Shown one piece after another: positions 8,081 through 15,485 of a stretch of DNA of 45,341 bases. Within the stretch, counting starts at the first letter, position 1; each line of letters opens with the position of its first letter. Both the position numbers and the translations under genes were made by a program. Origin of the DNA: Clostridia bacterium (GTDB taxonomy: Bacteria; Bacillota; Clostridia; Oscillospirales; RGIG577). The stretch spans positions 70,073-115,413 of the forward strand of contig JAFWDJ010000024.1 in assembly GCA_017513095.1 (NCBI GenBank), in the 5' to 3' direction. The notes beneath the pieces are model-generated. The model was not told the DNA's origin. It was given only the letters and a program-made list of their open reading frames with translations, and did no database searches.

Positions 8081-9259
8081 TCAGCACATTTCATATATGC
8101 CGGCCGCACCCATACCGCCGCCGATGCACATGGTAACGAGGCCGTATTTGCCGTTCGTTCTCTTAAGCTCGGAGAGCGCCTTGCACGTAAGAACTGCGCC
8201 GGTCGCGCCCAGCGGATGGCCCATTGCCATTGCGCCGCCGTTCGGATTTACCTTTTCGCGGGGCATAGAAAGCTCGTCCATAACGGGTATCGCCTGTGCC
8301 GCGAAAGCCTCGTTTAATTCGATAACGTCAATGTCCTTCATCGAAAGACCGGTGATCTTGAACACCTTCGGTACAGCAGCGATGGGACCGAGACCCATAA
8401 CGTGAGGCTCAACGCCGCCCGTTGCGAAGCCTAAGAATTTCGCGATGGGCGCGATGCCGAGCTCGTCTGCCTTCTCCTTCGACATAAGCACAACGAAGCC
8501 CGCGCCGTCGGACGTCTGCGAGGACGTGCCTGCCGTTACCTTGCCGTCTGCCTTGAACGGCGAAGTGAGCGCCGCAAGCTTCTCTACCGTGGAATTGGGG
8601 CGGATGCCCTCGTCCTTCGTTACGGTTATCGTTTTGCCCTCGTCGTCTATCGCCTCGATCGGGATTATCTGATCGTCAAATTTGCCGGTCTCCTGTGCAG
8701 CCGCAGCTTTTTTGTGGCTTGCAACGGCAAGCTCATCCATAGCCTGGCGCGATACGTTGTATTTTGCCGCAACGTTTTCCGCGGTTATGCCCATCGGCAT
8801 ATATACGCCGGGGATATTCTCGGCAAGCCACTCGTTAAACACGTCCTTGCTCGTGGAGCCCGCCTTCATGGAGGGCATATAAGACATCATCTCAACGCCG
8901 CCCGCAACGACAACGTCAGCCTGACCTGCCGCTATTGCGTTTGCGGCGGTAGCTATTGCCTGAAGGCCGGACGAACAGAAACGGTTTATCGTCTGCGCCG
9001 AAACGGTATAGGGAACGCCCGCGCGCAGCGCAACGAGACGCGCGATATTATTTCCCTGGAAATCCTGGGGACGCGCGCAACCTACGACGATATCGTCTAT
9101 ATCTTTAGGATCGAGCTTCGGCACTCTTGCCAAAACGCCCTTTAAGACCTGTGCGCCGAGATCAACGGGATGAAGATTCTTAAGAGAGCCCTTGTATGCT
9201 CTTCCGACGGGAGAACGGCCGTATGCAACGACAACAACATTGCTCAATGCTTTGCTCAT
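8081..9259 (-). CDS. thiolase family protein (acetyl-CoA C-acyltransferase)
   Basis: Catalyses reversible Claisen condensation or thiolysis of acyl-CoA. The three catalytic positions are intact: Cys95 in NRFCSSGLQA, His348 in GHPLGATGA and Cys378 in CIGGGMGA; 392 aa is the usual length. Compared with the second thiolase the sequence is closer to the FadA-like branch (PQDFQGNNIARLVALRAG, GVEMMSYMPS), so it could favour longer or different 3-ketoacyl-CoAs, but this is inference. AGGTATACCAA precedes the ATG. It has its own promoter and terminator and lies beside another thiolase and a crotonase, suggesting a butyryl-CoA or related acyl-CoA pathway. Confidence 0.95.
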   Translation of the reverse strand: MSKALSNVVVVAYGRSPVGRAYKGSLKNLHPVDLGAQVLKGVLARVPKLDPKDIDDIVVGCARPQDFQGNNIARLVALRAGVPYTVSAQTINRFCSSGLQAIATAANAIAAGQADVVVAGGVEMMSYMPSMKAGSTSKDVFNEWLAENIPGVYMPMGITAENVAAKYNVSRQAMDELAVASHKKAAAAQETGKFDDQIIPIEAIDDEGKTITVTKDEGIRPNSTVEKLAALTSPFKADGKVTAGTSSQTSDGAGFVVLMSKEKADELGIAPIAKFLGFATGGVEPHVMGLGPIAAVPKVFKITGLSMKDIDVIELNEAFAAQAIPVMDELSMPREKVNPNGGAMAMGHPLGATGAVLTCKALSELKRTNGKYGLVTMCIGGGMGAAGIYEMC

Positions 9260-9300
9260 TTGGTATACCTCCGAAAGTAGATTTGTTTTTATACGGTACT

Positions 9301-9329
9301 ATTATAATGCATACTTTTCTGTTTTGCAA
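9301..9329 (-). promoter_or_regulatory. promoter of the first thiolase gene
   Basis: TTGCAA (9329-9324), 17-base spacer, TATAAT (9306-9301) on the minus strand. Confidence 0.75.
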
Positions 9330-9369
9330 TAGAGACACGCGCTTCGGACGAAAAAATGTCAAAATTAGT

Positions 9370-9426
9370 TATATAAAAAAGCGTAAAAGACGGCCTCCCG
9401 CAGCCGAATGCTGCGGGAGGCCGTCT
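9370..9426 (-). terminator. strong terminator of the second thiolase gene
   Basis: A 16-bp perfect stem: AGACGGCCTCCCGCAG (9388-9403) with 9411-9426 and a seven-base loop. On the minus strand TTTTACGCTTTTTT follows. It isolates the second thiolase from the promoter of the first. Confidence 0.9.
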
Positions 9427-9485
9427 CTTGTGGGGTAAGCAAGTTATAAGGGAGAAATAAAACCAAAAAGGTATGGGGTGGCTTT

Positions 9486-10709
9486 TTAAATGTCGCGCGT
9501 CCAGAGCGATGCGAGAGCGGGGCCGCCGCCTACGCAGAGCGACGCGCAGCCGATCTTGTAATTCTTGCGCTTCATCTCATAGAGCATCGTAACGATTATG
9601 CGAAGCGCGGAGCAACCTACGGGATGGCCGAGCGAGATGCCGGAGCCGTTCGCGTTTACCTTCGCGCGGTCGAGCTTATAGCCGAAGTCAGCCTCGAGCT
9701 TTCTTTCAACTGCGATGAACTGAGCCGCGAAAGCCTCGTTGATTTCCCAGTAATCAACGTCGTCGAACTTTATGCCGGCCTTGTCGAGGCACTTCGGGAT
9801 TGCAACGGCGGGGCCTATGCCCATAACGTCAGCCGCAACGCCCTCTGCCGCGATGTATATCATCTTTGCCATGGGCTCAATGCCGAGCTCCCTCGCTTTA
9901 TCAAGCGACATAACGATAACGGCAGCCGCCGCGTCGTTTATGCCGGATGCGTTCGCCGCGGTGGTAACGCCGTCCTTCGTGAATACGGGCTTGAGCTTCG
10001 ATATTGACTCCATCGTGCAGTCCTTTATCATGTGCTCATCGTCCTTTAATATCTTGTCGCCTCTCTTCGACGGCTTGATTATCGGAATCATCTCCTCGTC
10101 GAATTTGCCCTCCTCGGTCGCCTTGCAGGCGCGCGAATGGCTCAAAACCGCGAGCTCGTCGCACTCCTGACGGGTGATGTTGTACATCTTTGCAACGTTC
10201 TCAGCGGTAACGCCCATATGACCGCCGGAGAGCTCGTCGTAAAGTCCGTCGTGGAGCATTGCGTCGTAAAGCTCCGCGCCGCCGGCCGTGGGAATGCCGC
10301 CCATGCGGTAGCCGAGACGCGCCTTCGGAAGAAGGAACGGCGTGCGCGTCATGTTCTCAACACCCACAACGAGGCCGATGTCGGTCTTGCCGAGCTGGAT
10401 GTTGTTGCACGCGATCTCAAGCGCGCGCATACCCGATGCGCAGTTCTGATTTACGCTCAGCGCGTTGCTTTCGGGGGTCATGCCGATGCGCTGCGATACC
10501 TGGCGTGCCGGAAGCGAGCCCTGCATGGAGGTGTATACCTGACCCATGACAATCTCGTCAACGTCTTCGGGCTTTATGCCCGCGCGGCTTATCGCCTCTT
10601 TGCCTACCGCGATCGCAAGATCCCTTGCGGGAATGTCGGAAAACTCGCCGCAGAATTTGCCTATCGCCGTGCGGCATGCGCTTACAATTACAACTTCCTT
10701 CGTCTGCAT
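9486..10709 (-). CDS. acetyl-CoA C-acetyltransferase (thiolase)
   Basis: Likely condenses two acetyl-CoA to acetoacetyl-CoA, first step toward butyryl-CoA. The 407-aa protein keeps the catalytic Cys90 (NQNCASGMRALE), His362 (GHPVGCSAL) and Cys392 (CVGGGPALASLW). The N-terminal KEVVIVSACRTAIGKF is the classical biosynthetic thiolase start. It is about 15 residues longer than typical (inserts near ADFGYKLDRAKVNANGSGI). GGAGG lies before the ATG. It is not the same as its neighbour at 8081-9259: the two are clearly divergent paralogues, each with private promoter and terminator. Confidence 0.95.
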   Translation of the reverse strand: MQTKEVVIVSACRTAIGKFCGEFSDIPARDLAIAVGKEAISRAGIKPEDVDEIVMGQVYTSMQGSLPARQVSQRIGMTPESNALSVNQNCASGMRALEIACNNIQLGKTDIGLVVGVENMTRTPFLLPKARLGYRMGGIPTAGGAELYDAMLHDGLYDELSGGHMGVTAENVAKMYNITRQECDELAVLSHSRACKATEEGKFDEEMIPIIKPSKRGDKILKDDEHMIKDCTMESISKLKPVFTKDGVTTAANASGINDAAAAVIVMSLDKARELGIEPMAKMIYIAAEGVAADVMGIGPAVAIPKCLDKAGIKFDDVDYWEINEAFAAQFIAVERKLEADFGYKLDRAKVNANGSGISLGHPVGCSALRIIVTMLYEMKRKNYKIGCASLCVGGGPALASLWTRDI

Positions 10710-10782
10710 AATGGTGCCTCCTATGTTTTATCTTAATTAAATTTGTCAGCGGATTTGAGTTTGTTATTTTTGCTACAATCTT

Positions 10783-10811
10783 ATTATAGCGAATGGTTTT
10801 TGGGATTTCAA
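10783..10811 (-). promoter_or_regulatory. promoter of the second thiolase gene
   Basis: TTGAAA (10811-10806), 17-base spacer, TATAAT (10788-10783) on the minus strand; leader about 70 bases. Confidence 0.75.
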
Positions 10812-10890
10812 TAGTGAAAGTGCATAAATTTAATAAAGAAAGTTGAACAATATCGCGAGTCTATATACGTTTTATACAAAACATAATAAG

Positions 10891-10925
10891 AAAAGCGGCA
10901 TGCAAGAAGGATGCTTACATGCCGC
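10891..10925 (-). terminator. terminator of the enoyl-CoA hydratase gene
   Basis: Arms 10914-10925 and 10895-10906 pair over 12 bp with one mismatch; on the minus strand TTTTCTTATTA follows. It lies 20 bases after the stop. Confidence 0.75.
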
Positions 10926-10944
10926 CGTTAAAGCTTCGGTTATA

Positions 10945-11742
10945 TTATTTTCCGGTAAAATTGGGCTTTCTCTTCTCCCTGAAGGCCGCGGTGCCCTCCT
11001 TCGTGTCCTCCGTGACCATGAGCAGCGAAAAGCCCATCGCCTCGAGATAAAGGCCCGCGTCGATATTCGTCGACATCGAGTGATGTATGAGCTTCTTTGC
11101 TACTGCCAGCGCGAGCGGCGCCCTCGTCATGAGCTTTTTCGCAACGGCCATAGCCTCGTCCATCAGGTCGTCGAGGGGCACGCACTTCATGGCAAGGCCA
11201 ATATCAACGGCCTCCGCGCCCGTAATCTCACGTCCGGCGAGAACAACCTCCTTCGTGCGTCCCATGCCTATGACTCTCGCGAGCCTCTGCGTGCCCCCGA
11301 GCCCCGGAATGAGGCCGAGCTTCGGCTCGGGAAGACCGAAGCGCGCGTTTTCGGACACGATGCGAATGTCGCACGCCAGCGCAAGCTCAAATCCGCCGCC
11401 GAAGGCGTAGCCGTTAATCGCGGCGATGACGGGCTTTGCGCACATTTCAAGCTTGTTTGCCGCCCGGTCGGCCCATCTCGTTTTAAGTGCGCCGGGAGTG
11501 CCCGAGGACGAAAAGCCCGATATGTCGGCGCCCGATATGAACGATTTGCGCCCTGCTCCGGTGAAGATTATTACGCGGATATCGGGATCGTCGTCGGCTT
11601 CGCACAGGAATTCATAAAGCTCTTTGAAGCACGACTCGCTTACGGCGTTCAACTTCTTTTCGCGGTTGATCGTAAAGATAGCCACGTTGTCTTTGACCTC
11701 AAGAAGATAGTTCTCGTATTTTTTCTCTGTATTCACTTTCAA
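10945..11742 (-). CDS. enoyl-CoA hydratase/isomerase (crotonase) family protein
   Basis: Adds water to 2-enoyl-CoA, for instance crotonyl-CoA/3-hydroxybutyryl-CoA interconversion. The 265-aa protein has the oxyanion-hole segments FISGADIS and NGYAFGGGFELALACD and both catalytic glutamates, Glu119 (GGGFE) and Glu139 (LPEPKLGLIPGLGGTQRL), so hydratase activity is favoured over the many crotonase variants lacking one Glu. The start appears to be TTG at 11742: GGAG lies five bases before it, and the only ATG nearby runs into a stop. A GTG two codons further in is the alternative. No hydroxybutyryl-CoA dehydrogenase or acyl-CoA dehydrogenase is in the window. Confidence 0.93.
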   Translation of the reverse strand: MKVNTEKKYENYLLEVKDNVAIFTINREKKLNAVSESCFKELYEFLCEADDDPDIRVIIFTGAGRKSFISGADISGFSSSGTPGALKTRWADRAANKLEMCAKPVIAAINGYAFGGGFELALACDIRIVSENARFGLPEPKLGLIPGLGGTQRLARVIGMGRTKEVVLAGREITGAEAVDIGLAMKCVPLDDLMDEAMAVAKKLMTRAPLALAVAKKLIHHSMSTNIDAGLYLEAMGFSLLMVTEDTKEGTAAFREKRKPNFTGK

Positions 11743-11779
11743 GTCATCTCCGTTCGTTTATTTAGGGTTCTATGAGAAA

Positions 11780-11808
11780 ATTATAAATAAATATCCATGT
11801 TTTTTCAA
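11780..11808 (-). promoter_or_regulatory. promoter of the enoyl-CoA hydratase gene
   Basis: TTGAAA (11808-11803), 17-base spacer, TATAAT (11785-11780) on the minus strand. Same hexamers as the second thiolase promoter. Confidence 0.75.
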
Positions 11809-11946
11809 TAGAAAGTGCGGCGTTTGAAAAAATAATACATAAAAAGCGCGCGAAACTTGTTGATATATTCGTCAAACTGTGATAAGCTTAAATCAATCGG
11901 ATACATATTTTTTATGATACTACTAAATATTAGGGAGGTATTTTTC

Positions 11947-12312
11947 ATGGCATGGAAAAGATTTATTATTGAATTCGGTACGGGCGTAGACGTACACGGC
12001 ATCGACGTAACGAAGGCGGCTCAGAAGGCCGTTAAGGACGCTGTATCGCATTGCTGTCTCACGGGATTGGGAGAGACCCTCGAGATAGAAAACTTTTTGG
12101 AGAACGTAAAGGTGGAAGTAAAGATTTGTTCCCCGTTTGCCGACAAGGTAGACCGTTCGAAGGTGCTTGCACAGCTTCCGCCCTACAAATACTGCGATCT
12201 TGAGATAGTTGAAGGCGGCCTTACCGTAAGAGGCACGAACGCTCCGCAGTTCGGCGTTGGCGAAACGATAGTCATGGTTAACGCCGCTATCACCGTATAC
12301 GTAAACAGATAA
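11947..12312 (+). CDS. Lin0512-family conserved protein
   Basis: A small (121-aa) conserved protein of unknown function. The signature FGTGVDVHGIDVTKAAQKAV followed by VSHCCLTGL is what I know from the Lin0512 family (conserved hypothetical, about 115 aa, found in Firmicutes and others). The second half holds EVKICSPFADKVDRSKVLAQLPPY and ends in a hydrophobic strand, ETIVMVNAAITVYV. A two-layer alpha/beta fold is likely. The start at 11947 follows AGGGAGGT; a frame open 30 codons further upstream has no such site. It is a single-gene unit followed by a hairpin terminator. No partner is suggested by the neighbourhood. Confidence 0.85.
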   Translation: MAWKRFIIEFGTGVDVHGIDVTKAAQKAVKDAVSHCCLTGLGETLEIENFLENVKVEVKICSPFADKVDRSKVLAQLPPYKYCDLEIVEGGLTVRGTNAPQFGVGETIVMVNAAITVYVNR

Positions 12313-12341
12313 AATATAATACAGCCGCAAAAAGCCGCCCG

Positions 12342-12379
12342 CCGGGGCACCCTCCATAAGGAAGGTGCCCCGGGTTTCC
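12342..12379 (+). terminator. hairpin after the Lin0512 gene
   Basis: Arms 12342-12355 and 12360-12373 pair over 14 bp with one mismatch; GGTTTCCTTGTTT follows. The T-tract is interrupted, so efficiency is uncertain. Confidence 0.6.
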
Positions 12380-12441
12380 TTGTTTGAGCTGTTATTTGGC
12401 TGATCATTTGCCTCAAAAAATATGCTGCAAGCTACGAATAG

Positions 12442-12556
12442 CCCTGTCATTGCGAGGAGCGAAGCGACGTGGCAATCCGTATTCTCCATTCGGAAAGCCC
12501 AGGAGAACGGATTCCCACGTCACCGGTGTGCGCACCGGCTCCTCGGAATGACAGGG
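12442..12556. repeat. 115-bp palindromic MITE-like element
   Basis: Starts CCCTGTCATTGCGAGGAGC and ends GGCTCCTCGGAATGACAGGG, forming long imperfect inverted repeats. The inner halves also pair (GACGTGGCAATCCG with CGGATTCCCACGTC), so the single strand folds into one long hairpin. Related GTCATTGCGAG...GGCAATC palindromes are dispersed in many bacterial genomes. No coding capacity; mobilisation would need a transposase supplied from elsewhere. The 12557-12694 stretch next to it holds nothing I can identify. Confidence 0.8.
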
Positions 12557-12694
12557 TTGAAACTATTATCTTCTATTGTGCGCTGGATTTTGTGGGGAGC
12601 AAACTCCGATGCTCGTTATGAATGCGGACAAGGGAGTTCTTGTGCAAACCTGAAGTCAGAAGCGTCCTTACAAACGGGAAGTTGTATTACCGAG

Positions 12695-12889
12695 TTATCC
12701 CTTATCATCATTCAACAGAAACAGAACAACTGCTTTGAATTCTTCAGCCACGTTGTCGATACTGTTTTTCAGTATGACAAATGGTCCATCAGTGTAAGCA
12801 TCCAGTAAATTAAGAGCTTCTTCAACGATACCGATTTCATTGTCGGGAACGATAGAAGCATTAAAGTATCGCTTTTTTATTGCATTTTC
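12695..12889 (-). pseudogene. C-terminal fragment of an unrecognised gene
   Basis: A 64-codon frame runs from just after an in-frame TAA (12892-12890) to TAA at 12697-12695 with no ATG, GTG or TTG in a useful position. Its translation has a protein-like composition (FNASIVPDNEIGIVEEALNL, then LLDAYTDGPFVILKNSID, then NVAEEFKAVVLFLL). I read it as the truncated tail of a gene lost beside the MITE-like element. The family is not recognised. Confidence 0.5.
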
Positions 12890-12927
12890 TTAATTAGTTA
12901 TCTTGTAAATATACGAGAATATACTAA

Positions 12928-13587
12928 TTACAGCATATTACCTTTACCCTGATTACACTTTGAACAAAGCGTTTGTAAATTATCTATCTCTGTTTCTCCA
13001 CCTTTTGACCATGGGAAAATATGGTCAACTTGAAGCTCAACAGAGGGGTCTTTAGCTGGAGATGCACCACAGGCTCTACATGTAAAATTGTCTCGTTGCA
13101 ACACTCTGAAACGTAGACGCAAATTGATATCTCTTGCCGTCCTGTGAGAAGCACCTATTAACTGCTCCTCATCATGTGTTGTGATTATTGCCTCCTCAGC
13201 GTTTATGTATGCTACAAACGCTTTGAGTGCGTCTGACCATCTACCAAACTTTCTTAAATATGCGCCACTTGAAATATGTGAAAGCCTTTTATCGTCCATA
13301 TCTCTTCTGCGTGGCTGGCTTCCTTTTCTAATCCATGCATTTTCAATATTCTCAAACAAGTTTTCTTCTGTCCAATACTGCTGAGTTAGAGGAATGCCTG
13401 CCTTTTCAAGCGATTTATTCCATGTCTCAAATCGGCGTAAAAATGTACTGCAATCATATTTCCCATAGTTTGAGTATTGTTTCATTGTCAAACCGCCAGT
13501 ATTGCACTGTGTACAAACTCTTTTCAAATCCGAAAGCAGTTCATCATCTGAAGCTGATTCATTATAAGCAATATACTCATATTTCAT
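12928..13587 (-). CDS. HNH endonuclease with N-terminal HNH-associated repeats
   Basis: Probable metal-dependent DNA endonuclease. In the 219-aa product the C-terminal domain (about 158-216) shows the zinc-ribbon HNH pattern: CRAC (C170, C173), VDHIFPWSKGG (D188, H189), DNLQTLC and CSKCNQGKG (C208, C211). The N-terminal part contains two copies of a repeat of about 55 residues (ending FLRRFETWNKSLEKAG and YLRKFGRWSDALKAF), the type found with HNH domains and thought to bind DNA. The ATG at 13587 follows GGGCGAGG. The base composition is visibly AT-richer than in neighbouring housekeeping genes and it sits in a patch of mobile debris, so recent acquisition is likely. It has no partner methylase. 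Confidence 0.88.
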   Translation of the reverse strand: MKYEYIAYNESASDDELLSDLKRVCTQCNTGGLTMKQYSNYGKYDCSTFLRRFETWNKSLEKAGIPLTQQYWTEENLFENIENAWIRKGSQPRRRDMDDKRLSHISSGAYLRKFGRWSDALKAFVAYINAEEAIITTHDEEQLIGASHRTARDINLRLRFRVLQRDNFTCRACGASPAKDPSVELQVDHIFPWSKGGETEIDNLQTLCSKCNQGKGNML

Positions 13588-13623
13588 GGTTTTATCCTCG
13601 CCCAAATGTCATCTATATTCGTG

Positions 13624-13652
13624 TTTATGATACCACAAGAACGCAATTTGCA
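13624..13652 (-). promoter_or_regulatory. possible promoter of the HNH gene
   Basis: On the minus strand TTGTGC, a 17-base spacer and TATCAT lie about 35-65 bases upstream of the ATG at 13587. The hexamers match moderately. Confidence 0.4.
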
Positions 13653-13766
13653 CAATGACAGAGTATAGTTTTTTCAAGAAAACCCTTGACTTGAATTTTC
13701 AACTATGGCAGAAACAAAACGCCGGAGTTAAGAAATCTCATTGATAAATCAACGCCTTTTTCATCG

Positions 13767-14285
13767 TCCTCGGCTGCGTTCGTCTCTTACCCGTTCTGCC
13801 TGTTCGTATTGTAGTTCTCGGTCTGGATTGATATACTCCGCCGACGGGTACGGGCGCAATCCTTGGTCGGCAAGGTATAGCTCCCTCTCGTACTGCGTGC
13901 GGGATAGTCCGAGCTCGTCGCAGTATTTCCGCACGGCCTGCTCGTACCGTCTCGCCCGTTTTTTGCGTCAAGGGCTTCCAAGTCTTTAATAAACTCTTCT
14001 TCCATCTATTCCCAAATCTCGTTCAATTTCTGCGCTTGCTTTAACAGGCGCTGGCGCTCCCGTTCGTTCTCTCGCTTCATTTCTTGGTTTTCCTTGTACT
14101 CCTTTACAGATAGCTTTTTGTCGTGGTCTGCTTGCGGGTCTCTCCGCTGCAGGTCTTATTTTTGGTATCGCCCCCGAATAATGGACATCAAACTCTTTAC
14201 TCATTTGATCCTCACAAGCATCGATTTATCGAACTGATTATACCACCCCTGTTCGGCGCGGTCAATCGTGCCGCTTTCAAAAGCC
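13767..14285 (-). pseudogene. frameshifted remnant of phage or conjugative-element genes
   Basis: Three pieces read in succession on the minus strand. First, a tail ending AEQGWYNQFDKSMLVRIK (stop at 14201) truncated at the hairpin near 14284. Second, a gene starting MSKEFDVHYSGAIPK at 14204, after TGTGAGGATCAA and overlapping the previous stop, whose frame jumps to a Lys/Glu-rich segment (KLSVKEYKENQEMKRENERE) ending near 14010. Third, a gene starting MEEEFIKDLEALDA at 14005 that must shift frame once in a run of A's near 13965 to continue as RRYEQAVRKYCDELGLSRTQ and end at 13767. Dense small overlapping genes are typical of phage or integrative elements. Function is not recognised. Confidence 0.6.
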
Positions 14286-14332
14286 GGCGGAGGCACTTCC
14301 TTACGAAGTGCCTCCGCCGGGGCGGCTTTTTT
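14284..14332 (+). terminator. orphan terminator hairpin
   Basis: A 16-bp perfect stem (14284-14299 with 14305-14320), then GGCGGCTTTTTTA on the plus strand. No intact plus-strand gene precedes it. It marks the edge between the mobile remnant and the amidase gene and may be left from a deleted gene. Confidence 0.65.
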
Positions 14333-14378
14333 AACGCGCGCCGTGCGCGTTTCATATAATAAGGCGGAGGTGCCGATT

Positions 14379-14876
14379 ATGAGAACGCTTTCATATGACC
14401 GCACGGCGGCGGTCGAATACGCCCAAAATTGGGCGTATTTAAGAAATCCGCGATATTTCGCCTTCGACGGCTTCGGCGGCGACTGCACGAATTTCGCTTC
14501 GCAGTGCGTATACGCGGGAAGCCGCGTGATGAATTTTACGCCCGAATACGGCTGGTATTACTTATCGCCCGACGAGCGCAGCGCGTCCTGGAGCGGCGTT
14601 GAATATTTTTACAGCTTCATCGTCTCAAACGGCGGCGAGGGGCCCTACGGCGCCGACGTACCCATAGGGTCGGCAGAGCCGGGCGATATAGTACAGCTCG
14701 GCGGCGAAAACGGCCGCTTCTATCACAGCCTCGTGATAACGCATATATCGGGCGCGCCGTCATACGACAGTATCCGTGTCTCGGCGCACGACAATGACGT
14801 AAATTTAAAGCGCCTGTCGCTCTATTCGTTCGCGGCGGCGCGTTTTATCCATATCGCGGGCGTGAGGAGCGCTTAA
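14379..14876 (+). CDS. amidase-6 domain protein (putative cell-wall amidase)
   Basis: A 165-aa protein matching the putative amidase-6 domain of Gram-positive bacteria. Hallmarks are YDRTAAVEYAQNWAYLRNP at the N-terminus, the probable nucleophile in GGDCTNFASQCVYAG, then GWYYLSPDERSASWSGVEYFY, and the His region RFYHSLVITHI with a later AHDNDV. Family members are thought to be NlpC/P60-like cysteine amidases acting on peptidoglycan or other amides. No signal peptide is visible, which is odd for a wall enzyme but frequent for short members. GGAGG precedes the ATG and TATAAT lies at 14355-14360. Its stop overlaps by four bases the end of the convergent gene at 14873. Confidence 0.85.
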   Translation: MRTLSYDRTAAVEYAQNWAYLRNPRYFAFDGFGGDCTNFASQCVYAGSRVMNFTPEYGWYYLSPDERSASWSGVEYFYSFIVSNGGEGPYGADVPIGSAEPGDIVQLGGENGRFYHSLVITHISGAPSYDSIRVSAHDNDVNLKRLSLYSFAAARFIHIAGVRSA

Positions 14877-15409
14877 TCCGCCTCCGTTTGACTTTCGAGA
14901 TACAGAATAATGAGAACAAGCGCCTCAAGCGCTCTCGTCCACTCGTCGCAGGCGGCGTCGTCTGCGGGCACATCGTTGTTTTTTAGCTCGGGCGCGTCGT
15001 TTTCGGCCTCGGAGGCAATATGGAATACGATATTTTTCTCCTGTGCATCAGGGGCGGCCGTCTGTTTGACGCCGCCTTCTGCCGCGACACCCCCGTTTCC
15101 TTTTGACGCGGGCGCGATATCGTATTCGCCGTCCGAGAATGCGAAGGCGCAGATTTTCTCTTCGTCTTTCTCCTTCGCGGTCAAGTATACGGCGTCGAAA
15201 ACGCCGCGCGCATCAAAGACAAGCTCGCCGTTTTCGGAAATTATGCCGCCGTAAGCGCGCGCTCCGCCGCGATGTGAAAGATACGCCCTGAGTATTTCGT
15301 CCGCGGGCGATGAAAGCCTTATGTGAACGTGCGTCTTTTCGTCTCTCGTTTCAAGCTTTACCGTGCCCGCGCGGTCTCCGCCGAGCGTGAGATACTTTTT
15401 TTGATACAT
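14873..15409 (-). CDS. conserved hypothetical protein
   Basis: Unrecognised 178-aa protein. The first 95 residues are a beta-rich domain (KYLTLGGDRAGTVKLETRDE, THVHIRLSSP, GGIISENGELVFDARGVFDAVYL). A low-complexity Ala/Gly/Asp/Glu linker follows (about 100-155), then a short hydrophobic C-terminal helix (ALEALVLIILYLES). No signal peptide. It could be a small cytosolic scaffold, but that is a guess. It converges on and overlaps the amidase gene by four bases, so the two may interfere transcriptionally. A terminator-like hairpin lies just upstream, separating it from the gene at 15486. Confidence 0.6.
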   Translation of the reverse strand: MYQKKYLTLGGDRAGTVKLETRDEKTHVHIRLSSPADEILRAYLSHRGGARAYGGIISENGELVFDARGVFDAVYLTAKEKDEEKICAFAFSDGEYDIAPASKGNGGVAAEGGVKQTAAPDAQEKNIVFHIASEAENDAPELKNNDVPADDAACDEWTRALEALVLIILYLESQTEAD

Positions 15410-15432
15410 AGGTTATCTGTCCTTCCGAAAAA

Positions 15433-15468
15433 AATAAAAGTCTCATAAATAGATATGAGACTTTTATT
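15433..15468 (-). terminator. bidirectional terminator
   Basis: AATAAAAGTCTCATA (15433-15447) pairs perfectly with 15454-15468. It ends the transcript of the gene at 15486-15971 and lies upstream of the next gene on the same strand. Confidence 0.8.
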
Positions 15469-15485
15469 CGTATTATGCGGAAGGC

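Noticed and set aside
10843..11775. A 310-codon plus-strand open frame opposite the enoyl-CoA hydratase gene
   Set aside because: It is antisense to a clear crotonase with both catalytic Glu residues, has no ribosome binding site, and its composition (many Arg, His, Ala) is that of a GC-rich shadow frame.
12422..12808. A 128-codon plus-strand frame over the MITE-like element
   Set aside because: It reads through both arms of the palindrome and across an opposite-strand gene fragment; no ribosome site or protein-like pattern.
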